A stretch of DNA of 64,000 nt from JAVKDP01 sp040222185 (lineage in GTDB: Bacteria; Bacteroidota; Rhodothermia; Balneolales; Balneolaceae), in assembly GCA_040222185.1 (NCBI GenBank), contig JAVKDP010000082.1, positions 17,790-81,789 on the forward strand, read 5' to 3'. The position numbers and the translations under genes were made by a program. Below the pieces are notes generated by a model. That model made no database searches. It had not been told where the DNA came from and saw only the letters and a program-made list of their open reading frames with translations. Positions 51,222 through 59,051 of this stretch are shown here, piece by piece; the stretch's first letter is position 1, and the number at the start of each line of letters is the position of its first letter.

Positions 51222-51677
51222 ATGAGCAACGCAAACGACTTAGAAGAAAGAACGCTTTCCTTAACCAGAACTTTTAATGCACCAGTAAAACTAGTTTGGG
51301 AAGCATGGACTCAGCCCGAACATATTGCTCAATGGTGGGGTCCAAAGGGAATGGAAACCAGGGTTATTGAACATAATTTTATTGTTGGTGGTGAATGGCG
51401 TTACGCAATGGCAATGCCTGATGGAAATGAATTTATAACAGAAGGTGTGTATTCAGTTATTGTTGAGCTGGAAAAGATATTCTCTTCGGCCGATTTCAAG
51501 CCAATGACAGAAGGTGTAGAAATACAAGCCATTTTTGAAGAAGACGGGAACAAGACCAACTTCACTTTCAACTGTATTCATCCTACAAAAGAATACTGCA
51601 AACAGCAGGAGGAAATGGGCTTCTACAATGGCTGGGGTTCTGTCTTTGACCGACTTGATGAGTTTGTTAGTTCATAA
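51222..51677 (+). CDS. SRPBCC/AHSA1-domain protein
   Basis: 151 residues of the Aha1-C/START-like fold: LSLTRTFNAPVKLVWEAWTQPEHIAQWWGPKGM, GGEWRYAMAMPDG, and TNFTFNCIHPTKEYCKQQEEMGFYNGWGSVFDRLDEFV, a hydrophobic-pocket binding protein. In other genomes this family is often encoded beside an ArsR-type repressor; none lies next to this gene, but two ArsR-like palindromes precede it. The ligand is unknown. A bidirectional terminator follows. Confidence 0.88.
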   Translation: MSNANDLEERTLSLTRTFNAPVKLVWEAWTQPEHIAQWWGPKGMETRVIEHNFIVGGEWRYAMAMPDGNEFITEGVYSVIVELEKIFSSADFKPMTEGVEIQAIFEEDGNKTNFTFNCIHPTKEYCKQQEEMGFYNGWGSVFDRLDEFVSS

Positions 51678-51697
51678 ATCAAGCTTTACACTTTTAA

Positions 51698-51735
51698 AAA
51701 AGCACATACCTAAATCGTATGTGCTTTTCTTTTTT
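51698..51735. terminator. Bidirectional intrinsic terminator
   Basis: Arms AAAAGCACATAC and GTATGTGCTTTT (12 bp) around a 7-base loop, with T-tracts on both strands (CTTTTTT on plus, TTTTTAAAAG on minus). It serves the AHSA1 gene and the convergent methyltransferase gene ending at 51752. Confidence 0.88.
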
Positions 51736-51751
51736 AGGTAGTATTAGGGAG

Positions 51752-52936
51752 TTAAACAGGCTCGCACTTAATACATACTTTCCCTCTTTCATACTCTTCA
51801 CAAAAGAAGAGAAACTGATCACCCCCATCTAAGAGCCTGAACTTCTTTTTTAGATCGTTTGCCCCTAACGAGTAATTCTTTGATACTACATTAACTTTCC
51901 CATTTGGGAATCGCTTCTTAATCTCCTTCTTAGAGGGTTGAAAGACATCAATCGTTTTCAAGATTCTACCTGGAAATGCTTTTATGAAACTATCCGAAGA
52001 ATATAAATGTGTATTTGAATGAAGTTTATCTAAGCCAAATTGTTTGCCAATCAAGTTAAAGGCCCCTGCTTTTCGGATTGCTGAATTTGGTTCATAGAGA
52101 TACTTTTGTATCTGCCCAATTTCAGAAATGGCTTCCTTTTCTTCAGAAAAACTAAACTCAAAGAGTTGATTTTCTTTTTTATCAGAGAGATTCCAAGCTT
52201 CAATTTTTGTCTCACTTTTATTCCCTTTACGAATGTAGAAAAGTACCTCCTTTACCTCATTATCAACCGCTACTACCTGAACTTTAAAAGTATCAGGTAA
52301 CTGCTTAAGCGCTCGTTTGATATCCAACATTGGAGAAGCTTTTATGACAATGAACTCTCCCTTCTCTAATAATTGATCATATAATTCAACAACATTGGGT
52401 TCACATTCTTCAAGTGCAAACACTCGGTTTACATTGCTATCTCTTCTTGAAGGATCCAGGTAAATTACGTCAAAATGTCGGTCCGTATCTTCAAGAAAAC
52501 CTTCTGTAGTGATATTGATCACAGAAACCTGCTTTTTGGAGACTTCGAAATTATACTCAACAATATCACAAAGCTCCTTATTTGTCTCCACATAACTAAC
52601 AAAGGGAAAGTTTGAGCTCATATAATATAAGTCCACTCCGCTCCCTCCTGTCAAATCTATAATAGAACTGCCTTTCACCCATCTTGCTTTAAACCTGGCT
52701 GTTATCTCAGATGATGCTTGAGATAAATTCAGTTTTGGCGGAAAAATAAATTCAGGGTTAGCATACCATTCCGGGAGTTTAGTTTTCACTTTTTGCCTTG
52801 ATTCAATCTGAGTAACAATATCCCGCATAGGTAAACCCGGAAACTTGGTAGCTTTTAACATCAGTTCAGCTGGATTATCATCTATGTGATCCTGAATGAA
52901 TTCTATTATTTTGCTGTTAAAAGGTTGTATTGGCAT
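51752..52936 (-). CDS. Class I methyltransferase with THUMP-like domain
   Basis: 394 residues. Central SAM-binding IIDLTGGSGVDLYYMSSNF (about 92-110), the acidic end-of-strand loop YVETNKELCDIVEYNF, and catalytic-loop VIYLDPSRRD. The C-terminal ~110 residues (KAFPGRILKTIDVFQPSKKEIKKRFPNGKVNVVSKNYSLGANDLKKKF) match the THUMP-like/ferredoxin-like domain of the Bacteroidota PG_1098 group. RNA is the probable substrate. Confidence 0.87.
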   Translation of the reverse strand: MPIQPFNSKIIEFIQDHIDDNPAELMLKATKFPGLPMRDIVTQIESRQKVKTKLPEWYANPEFIFPPKLNLSQASSEITARFKARWVKGSSIIDLTGGSGVDLYYMSSNFPFVSYVETNKELCDIVEYNFEVSKKQVSVINITTEGFLEDTDRHFDVIYLDPSRRDSNVNRVFALEECEPNVVELYDQLLEKGEFIVIKASPMLDIKRALKQLPDTFKVQVVAVDNEVKEVLFYIRKGNKSETKIEAWNLSDKKENQLFEFSFSEEKEAISEIGQIQKYLYEPNSAIRKAGAFNLIGKQFGLDKLHSNTHLYSSDSFIKAFPGRILKTIDVFQPSKKEIKKRFPNGKVNVVSKNYSLGANDLKKKFRLLDGGDQFLFFCEEYERGKVCIKCEPV

Positions 52937-53034
52937 TGGAAAAAATCCTCAGTAAAAATCTAACTTAGAGAAGGTAATAAAGTCTCTTCTCTATTCGAGA
53001 TTTTTTAAAATTTAAACTCATTTGTAACTCAATA

Positions 53035-54507
53035 TTGAATATCTCAATCATCGGCGCCGGAATTGGTGGATTATCTATAGCATGCTTACTTGCATCTAAA
53101 GGACATTCCGTAACTGTTTTTGAAAAAAATCAGACGGTAGGTGGAAAAATGAATACCGTAAAATCCGATGGGTTTATTTTTGATACCGGGCCAAGTTTAC
53201 TGACAATGCCTTACATTCTAGAAAAGCTATTTAATCAATGCGGGGTCAAGCTTTCAGATTACCTCAACCTGTTACCACTCTCCCCAATCTGTAGATATCA
53301 TTACCAGGACGGAAATACATTCAATTGTTTTGATGATCGTCTCAAAACACAGGAAGAGATTAATAAAATTGCTCCGGAAGATAGTGAAGCCTATTCCAGG
53401 TTCCTGGATTATTCAGAATCTCTATACTTAAAAACCTCTGATGCATTCATTCACAACCCTTTATACGATCTTTCAGACTTCAAAAACCTGGACTTGTTTT
53501 CTTTTTTTAGGATCGATGCCTTTTCAAATGTTAGCAATCGCATAGATTCCTATTTTAAATCTCCATACCTCAGGAAATTCTTTAAGCGCTTTACTACCTA
53601 CAATGGTTCTTCTCCTTATCTCGCTCCTGCGACCCTAAATGTGATTCCACATGTTGAATTAAACCAGGGTGGCTTCTATGTAGATGGCGGCATGTACAAA
53701 ATTGCTGAAGCACTTTTTGATTTGGGTAATTCCTTAGGCGTTACGTTCAACTTTGGATCTATGATTAATGAAATACAGGTTCACAATAGTAAAGTATCAG
53801 CACTTGTATCAAACGGAGCAGTCTATCAAGCTGATTTAATCATAGCAAATAGTGACTCTACCGAAACCTTGGTAAATCTTTTATCAGAAAGGGTTTTTTC
53901 TCCCAAGAAAAAAGAAGCTGCCAAAAATATTGAGCCATCCTGTTCTGGTTTTGTGCTCTTACTTGGGATTGACCGGGTTTATGAAGAGCTTGCTCATCAT
54001 ACTATCTTTTTTAGCAAAGATTATGAACATGAGTTCAAGCAGATCTTCAATCAAAAGGTAATGCCTGATGATCCAACTATCTATGTAGCAAATACATCCT
54101 TCTCTAATCCTGAACACGCACCTGAAAACGGTTCTAATTTATTTATCCTGGTAAATGCCCCCTATTTATCTACAAACTATAATTGGGATGAGAATAAACA
54201 GCTGTATGGCAGATTTGTGATTCAGGAGCTGGAAAAAAGAGGTCTTAAAAATCTTTCTAAACATATCCAATTTAAAGACCTAATTACGCCATCTGATTTC
54301 TATACTAAGTATCTGTCTAACAAGGGAAGTATTTATGGAACATCCTCCAATAACAAATTCTCAGCTTTTATTCGTCCTCGTAATAAATCAAAAGAGATTG
54401 ATGGGTTATACTTTGTAGGAGGTTCTACCCATCCTGGTGGTGGCATTCCGCTTGTGGTTCAATCGGCATTTAATGCAGCAGAACTTATTCAAAGATATGA
54501 AAGCTAA
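53035..54507 (+). CDS. Phytoene desaturase-like (CrtI/CrtD family) flavoprotein
   Basis: 490 residues; the TTG start is fixed because the FAD motif GAGIGGLSIACLLASKGH begins at residue 7. Other blocks: VGGKMNTVKSDGFIFDTGPSLLTMP, GGFYVDGGMYKIAEAL and the CrtI signature GLYFVGGSTHPGGGIPLVVQSAFNAAEL near the C-terminus. Desaturates carotenoid or related polyenes; phytoene (CrtI) versus hydroxyneurosporene-type (CrtD) is undecided. No other carotenoid gene is in the window. Confidence 0.9.
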   Translation: MNISIIGAGIGGLSIACLLASKGHSVTVFEKNQTVGGKMNTVKSDGFIFDTGPSLLTMPYILEKLFNQCGVKLSDYLNLLPLSPICRYHYQDGNTFNCFDDRLKTQEEINKIAPEDSEAYSRFLDYSESLYLKTSDAFIHNPLYDLSDFKNLDLFSFFRIDAFSNVSNRIDSYFKSPYLRKFFKRFTTYNGSSPYLAPATLNVIPHVELNQGGFYVDGGMYKIAEALFDLGNSLGVTFNFGSMINEIQVHNSKVSALVSNGAVYQADLIIANSDSTETLVNLLSERVFSPKKKEAAKNIEPSCSGFVLLLGIDRVYEELAHHTIFFSKDYEHEFKQIFNQKVMPDDPTIYVANTSFSNPEHAPENGSNLFILVNAPYLSTNYNWDENKQLYGRFVIQELEKRGLKNLSKHIQFKDLITPSDFYTKYLSNKGSIYGTSSNNKFSAFIRPRNKSKEIDGLYFVGGSTHPGGGIPLVVQSAFNAAELIQRYES

Positions 54508-55157
54508 CTTTGGAACTTATTCAAGTAGATGCTTGCTAAGTCAAAGAAGTCTACTCCATTTCCAAAATTGTAAAGGCTCTTAACTTCAGTTTCAATACAA
54601 TATTGAGTTGTTACTTCTGCTTTGGAAATATCACCGATTTTGATGTAAGAACAAATCAATCCAATAAAATTAACTTGACTATAGTCAAATGAACCATGAT
54701 CAAAACTCGGAATGTTATTCTCATGAAAACTAATGTATGACTCCAAATCAATTATACTATTTGATTCAATTTCTCTTGATACTTCTTTCACAAGCTCTTC
54801 CAAATTACCAGTAGGATTAGCTAAATCGTTAATTTCGATTTTGTATCTATAATGTTTCTCTGATACCACTTTAAAAGCAGCGTCAAGTCTAAAAGTAATT
54901 CTTCTTCTTTTATTATCTGGCATATCGGTTATATCCCAAAAAATATCATCGAGAACTATGGGTTTAAAACTTAAGACTCCAGAAACCGCATTTTCTATTC
55001 TACTTACATTAAAAGTAGAATCATATACGATATCATCTATAACTTTGTATATGTAGTTAGATTTAAATTTAAAATCATATTCTTTCGCAATCTCTTTGAG
55101 CGAGTTAAGCCACAGCTTTTTCCTCTCCTTCCAATTTTTTTTGGGGCTAACTTCCAT
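54504..55157 (-). CDS. Hypothetical cytoplasmic protein
   Basis: 217 residues, no signal or membrane segment; strongly AT-rich codon use compared with neighbours. It starts EVSPKKNWKERKKLWLNSLKEIAKEYDFKFKSNYIYKVIDDIVY, with a DUF4304-like look, but I cannot confirm a family. The 3' end overlaps the carotenoid desaturase stop by 4 bases on the opposite strand. A 20-base tandem repeat starts 3 bases upstream of its ATG. Confidence 0.65.
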   Translation of the reverse strand: MEVSPKKNWKERKKLWLNSLKEIAKEYDFKFKSNYIYKVIDDIVYDSTFNVSRIENAVSGVLSFKPIVLDDIFWDITDMPDNKRRRITFRLDAAFKVVSEKHYRYKIEINDLANPTGNLEELVKEVSREIESNSIIDLESYISFHENNIPSFDHGSFDYSQVNFIGLICSYIKIGDISKAEVTTQYCIETEVKSLYNFGNGVDFFDLASIYLNKFQS

Positions 55158-55160
55158 AAC

Positions 55161-55200
55161 TACAATCTATATGACACATATACAATCTATATAACACATA
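55161..55200. repeat. Perfect-length tandem 20-base duplication at a start site
   Basis: Units TACAATCTATATGACACATA and TACAATCTATATAACACATA, one mismatch, directly adjacent. On the minus strand each unit reads TATAGATTGTA, close to the TAnnTTGTA promoter-like motif, ending 3 bases before the hypothetical gene's ATG. Confidence 0.8.
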
Positions 55201-55212
55201 ATTGTAACCTAA

Positions 55213-55722
55213 TTACTGATTAACTCCAATTTTGCCCAGCTCAATAGCTTCAACATTCAGGATTTTACCTTTATCGATATCAAATCGAACTATTGTTCTG
55301 TACTCTTGAAAACCTTGCCTTCCTGCAGCACCGGGATTTATATAAAGCATTTTGTTTAAAGTCTGATCCCTGGCAATTTTAAGAATATGAGAGTGTCCGC
55401 AAATAAAAACCTCTGGGGTATTTGTTTCTATCTCTTCTCTGATCGGGATACAATATCTGCCCGGGATTCCACCAATGTGAGTCATCCAGAACTTGACTCC
55501 TTCTCTTTCAAATCGTTGATGTAAAGGATATTCATTCCGTATGTCTTCCCCGTCGATATTGCCATATACGCCAAGTAATGGAGCAATCTTTTTTAGCTTA
55601 TCCGCTATTTCTATAGTTCCGAAATCTCCGGCGTGCCAGATTTCATCACAATTTTTAAAATAGTCAAATACCTGCGGATCCAGGTAGTTATGCGTGTCCG
55701 AAATAAGACCTATTTTGATCAT
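55213..55722 (-). CDS. YfcE/MJ0936-type metallophosphoesterase
   Basis: 169 residues with all phosphoesterase motifs: LISDTHNYL, HAGDFG, YGNIDGEDIR, MTHIGG and CGHSHILK. Dinuclear-metal phosphodiesterase on small or nucleotide substrates; the natural substrate is unknown. It is divergent from the GT2 gene. Confidence 0.92.
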   Translation of the reverse strand: MIKIGLISDTHNYLDPQVFDYFKNCDEIWHAGDFGTIEIADKLKKIAPLLGVYGNIDGEDIRNEYPLHQRFEREGVKFWMTHIGGIPGRYCIPIREEIETNTPEVFICGHSHILKIARDQTLNKMLYINPGAAGRQGFQEYRTIVRFDIDKGKILNVEAIELGKIGVNQ

Positions 55723-55827
55723 ACAATTTTGCTATCATCTTAGCGAGAAAATTAGCGTCAAAGAAAAGCTATTTTCACGTATTCTCCTACAAGAAAAATA
55801 TAACAATCTTAATATTTATTTCATTCA

Positions 55828-56835
55828 TTGAAAGGTTTTAGCATAATAATAGTTACCTGGAACGGAGTTGAGCATCTCAAAACTTTCCTGCCTTCAGTTG
55901 TTGAAACAAACTATGATGATTTTGAGATCATTCTTGCAGATAACGCATCTACAGATGATTCCGTGGAATGGGTTACTTCGAATTTCCCGACTGTAAAAAT
56001 TGCTTCTTTCGATGATAACTATGGATATACTGGAGGCAATAACCGGGCTGTTCCTTTTGCTGAAAAGGAAATTCTGATCTTTTTAAACAATGATGTTAAG
56101 GTTGACCCTGAATGGCTACATGGAATTAGTTCAGCATTTGAAAGTGACTCGGCTATTGCAGCTGTTCAGCCAAAAATACTTTCTTTTGAAGAGCCTGAAT
56201 ACTTCGAATATGCCGGTGCAGCAGGCGGTTATTTAGACAGGTTTGGTTATCCATTCTGCCGGGGACGTTTATTTGATTCATTCGAAAAAGATGAAGGTCA
56301 ATACGATACAATTAAGGAAATTGCATGGGCTTCAGGTGCTGCTTTGGCAATAAAAAAAGATGTATTCGAATCTCTAAATGGGTTTGATGAGGATTTTCAA
56401 TTCCATATGGAAGAAATTGATTTGTGCTGGAGAACCTGCAATTCAGGTTACAAGATCAGTTACACCCCAAACAGCACTGTCTATCATTTAGGTGGTGGTT
56501 CATTACCAATGGGTTCTTCACGAAAAGTATATTACAATTTTAGGAACAACCTGTTTATGCTTATTAAGAATCTTCCTGCTAATGAATTATGGTATAAACT
56601 TCCTTTTCGGTATAAACTGGATATTATTGCGGCATGGAGATCTTTACTTACAGGAAAATCAAATGAGTTCACTGCTATTGCCAGGGCACATAAGGATTTC
56701 ATCTTTGGGTTCAGAACCATGTACAGGAAAAGAAAATTAACCCCGAATAAATCTGGCTCAACAATACTTTCTCCTGTATTCCTGATCTGGCAATATTTTG
56801 TTAAAGGAAAAAGAAGATTTAGCGATCTCTTCTAA
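55828..56835 (+). CDS. GT2-family glycosyltransferase
   Basis: 335 residues; TTG start, because the fold begins immediately (FSIIIVTWNGVEHLKTFL). GT-A motifs: ILADNASTDDSVEWV, NNDVKVDPEWL with the metal-binding DxD-like region, and YAGAAGGYLDRFGYPFCRGR ... GEVFA-like FHMEEIDLCWR. Similar to rhamnosyltransferase-type GT2 (WbbL). Builds a cell-surface polysaccharide; the acceptor is unknown. It ends with a membrane-binding KRKL..NKSG tail and is directly followed by the HExxH membrane protein (1-base gap). Confidence 0.9.
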   Translation: MKGFSIIIVTWNGVEHLKTFLPSVVETNYDDFEIILADNASTDDSVEWVTSNFPTVKIASFDDNYGYTGGNNRAVPFAEKEILIFLNNDVKVDPEWLHGISSAFESDSAIAAVQPKILSFEEPEYFEYAGAAGGYLDRFGYPFCRGRLFDSFEKDEGQYDTIKEIAWASGAALAIKKDVFESLNGFDEDFQFHMEEIDLCWRTCNSGYKISYTPNSTVYHLGGGSLPMGSSRKVYYNFRNNLFMLIKNLPANELWYKLPFRYKLDIIAAWRSLLTGKSNEFTAIARAHKDFIFGFRTMYRKRKLTPNKSGSTILSPVFLIWQYFVKGKRRFSDLF

Positions 56836-56836
56836 T

Positions 56837-57466
56837 ATGGATATCGAGAACGTCATAGATCGGTTCTTACCTTATCTAAGGAAATGGTTCTTTACGAGCT
56901 TACTATTCATCCCTGCATGGATACTTGTTGAAAAGTATTGGCTAACCTTAGGTACTAATATCAATTTTGCTCATAACTATCCCCTTCCTTTCTTCTACTC
57001 TCCCTTCCACTTTGTTATGGATAACGTCACTCTAATTCTTCATGAAGCCGGGCATACGATTTTTGGAGTGTTTAACTGGAGGTTCCTTACCATACTTGGA
57101 GGAACTCTTATGCAGCTTCTCATTCCTTTTTCATTGTTCATATCAACCTGGTGGAAAAGGCAAAGATACCTTTCCCAGGCATTCCTCTTTTGGCTGGGTT
57201 TTGGTTGGTTAAGAGCTTCTGCATATTGCGCAGATGCTTACTACCAACAGCTACCATTAATTGGCGGACTGCCTAAATCTGCACACGATTATACCAATAT
57301 GCTTAGTATGTTGAATATCCTGGATAAGTATATGACTGTAGCCTGGACCATGTTTGGAATAGGTGTCTCAATTTTGCTGCTAAGTTTGATCTTTCCCATT
57401 CTTGAGAGAAAAGAATATGAGACCATTGACCTGAAAAAAGAACTAAAAAAAAGCGGGTTCCGTTAA
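56837..57466 (+). CDS. Membrane HExxH protein (M50-like)
   Basis: 209 residues from the ATG at 56837, 1 base after the GT2 stop; a longer frame overlapping GT2 is not needed. About four transmembrane helices. HEAGH at 69-73 (NVTLILHEAGHTIFGVFNWRFL) lies in a helix, as in M50 site-2-protease-like metallopeptidases, but no downstream LDG-type ligand motif is clear. Whether it is a protease is unproven. The 3' end contains the terminator of the convergent DUF1761 gene. Confidence 0.7.
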   Translation: MDIENVIDRFLPYLRKWFFTSLLFIPAWILVEKYWLTLGTNINFAHNYPLPFFYSPFHFVMDNVTLILHEAGHTIFGVFNWRFLTILGGTLMQLLIPFSLFISTWWKRQRYLSQAFLFWLGFGWLRASAYCADAYYQQLPLIGGLPKSAHDYTNMLSMLNILDKYMTVAWTMFGIGVSILLLSLIFPILERKEYETIDLKKELKKSGFR

Positions 57467-57475
57467 GAACCCGCT
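57444..57475 (-). terminator. Intrinsic terminator for DUF1761 gene, inside the convergent CDS end
   Basis: Stem AGCGGGTTC / GAACCCGCT with a 6-base loop, and a run of eight A on the plus strand (T8 on minus) before it. It lies across the last codons and stop of the HExxH gene, so coding and termination signals overlap. Confidence 0.85.
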
Positions 57476-57498
57476 CTACATTAATAGCTAATAAAAGA

Positions 57499-57900
57499 TT
57501 ACTTCCAGGCTCCAAGTATTAAACCCATTATGGTAAATACTACCACCCAATAACCGCCTTGAATAAAAGATAGTTTAATTGATCTTTGTTCGAACAAATT
57601 GTTGATGATCATAGTAGGAAGTATCCAGGTCGCTCCGGTCAAAAAACCATAGAAAGCACCGGTTTGCAACGTTGCTTCATTACCAAGAAACATTGCAAGG
57701 CTATACGACATGATTAATTGCAGCACAAAAGTAATTCCGAATATTTTACCCATATTTCCTTCTTTGGCTTTTTCATCGGTCATTCCGGTCTCGCCCATCC
57801 AGGCTTTACCAAAAACAGGTCCATACCACGGGAACCCAACCACAAATCCTACTAAAGCAGCGACCACTACTGCAAGATAGTTTATTGTAACTCCATCCAT
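57499..57900 (-). CDS. DUF1761 membrane protein
   Basis: 133 residues, four predicted transmembrane helices; family pattern VVVAALVGFVVGFPWYGPVFGKAWMG ... FYGFLTGATWILPTMIINNLFEQRSIKLSFIQGGYWVVVFTIMGLIL. The function of the family is unknown. It is monocistronic, with its own terminator. Confidence 0.88.
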   Translation of the reverse strand: MDGVTINYLAVVVAALVGFVVGFPWYGPVFGKAWMGETGMTDEKAKEGNMGKIFGITFVLQLIMSYSLAMFLGNEATLQTGAFYGFLTGATWILPTMIINNLFEQRSIKLSFIQGGYWVVVFTIMGLILGAWK

Positions 57901-58080
57901 TATTTTACTCCTTTAGTTGAAGTGGATTAAATCCACCTGATCCAGCTAACTGCTGAACCGCAACGAATTAACGGAAAAATTTCGTTTTGAACAATTTGTA
58001 ATCAGAGACCTATACCTATTTGTGTATTTGTAAATACAATAGAAAAGCTTTTCCTATAGATTTCGTACATTTAGTACTTA

Positions 58081-58101
58081 TCGTTTACTATTAGCAAACG
58101 A
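58081..58101. promoter_or_regulatory. Palindrome upstream of deoC
   Basis: TCGTTT-N9-AAACGA, 21 bases before the deoC ATG; the arms are 6 bp. Position and symmetry suit an operator for the deoC-ALDH operon. Which regulator binds is unknown. Confidence 0.4.
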
Positions 58102-58122
58102 CTTAACTTTTTTTTGAAAAAT

Positions 58123-59022
58123 ATGAGTACAGTTGATTATTCAGTATCAATACCTATAGATCACGTTGCCGTTGAAGAACGTGTAGCTCGTTTAAATAAA
58201 CGAAGCATAAAAAAAGAATCTAAGGTTCAAGCGTTGAAGCTAGCGCTTAGCATGATGGATTTAACCACACTTGAGGGTAAAGATTCAGAGGGTAAAGTTA
58301 TCCAACTCTGCCAAAAAGCTAAAACACCTTATGCAGCTATGCCGGATTTACCTTCAGTTGCTGCTGTATGTGTGTACCCAACTATGGTAAGAGTTGCAAA
58401 AGATCATGTCAGAGGATCAGGAATTAATGTAGCCAGTGTTGCAACAGCATTTCCCAGTGGAATGGCTCCCCTATCAGTTAGAATTGATGATACCAAGTTC
58501 GCTGTTGATGAAGGCGCCGATGAAGTAGACATGGTTATAAGTCGTGGAGCTTTTTTATCTGGTGAATACTCTAAAGTGTTTGATGAAATTGCTGCAATTA
58601 AAGAGGCTTGTGGCGAAGCACATCTCAAAGTAATCCTTGAAACAGGTGAACTTCATACATACGAGAATGTCCGAAAAGCCAGTGATATAGCAATGGAAGC
58701 CGGGGGTGACTTTATCAAAACTTCCACCGGGAAAATCAGCCCTGCTGCTACACAACCTGTTACATTGGTAATGCTGGAAGCTATCAGGGATTACTACTAC
58801 AAAACCGGCAAAATGATTGGTATGAAACCAGCTGGCGGTATCAGAACTGCCAAACAAGCTTTACAATATTTGGTTCTGGTTAAAGAAACTCTTGGCGCCG
58901 CATGGTTAACGAACGAGTATTTCCGTTTTGGAGCCAGTTCTCTGGCTAACGATGTGCTCATGCAAATTGTAAAGCAAAGTAACGGCCACTATCAATCACC
59001 GGATTATTTCTCCGCTGATTAA
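58123..59022 (+). CDS. deoC: Deoxyribose-phosphate aldolase
   Basis: Cleaves 2-deoxyribose 5-phosphate to glyceraldehyde 3-phosphate and acetaldehyde. 299 residues from the ATG at 58123 (an upstream TTG is possible). Schiff-base Lys lies in FIKTSTGKISPAAT, a second catalytic Lys in GMKPAGGIRTAKQAL, and VILETGEL is conserved. It is longer at the N-terminus than the ~220-residue short class. First gene of the deoC-aldh-aldh operon (gaps 29 and 34 bases). Confidence 0.96.
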   Translation: MSTVDYSVSIPIDHVAVEERVARLNKRSIKKESKVQALKLALSMMDLTTLEGKDSEGKVIQLCQKAKTPYAAMPDLPSVAAVCVYPTMVRVAKDHVRGSGINVASVATAFPSGMAPLSVRIDDTKFAVDEGADEVDMVISRGAFLSGEYSKVFDEIAAIKEACGEAHLKVILETGELHTYENVRKASDIAMEAGGDFIKTSTGKISPAATQPVTLVMLEAIRDYYYKTGKMIGMKPAGGIRTAKQALQYLVLVKETLGAAWLTNEYFRFGASSLANDVLMQIVKQSNGHYQSPDYFSAD

Positions 59023-59051
59023 ATTGAAAACTCAAAGTTTGAATTAAGATT

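Noticed and set aside
55161..55200. Tandem repeat considered as a CRISPR array
   Set aside because: Two directly adjacent units without spacers and no cas genes in the window.
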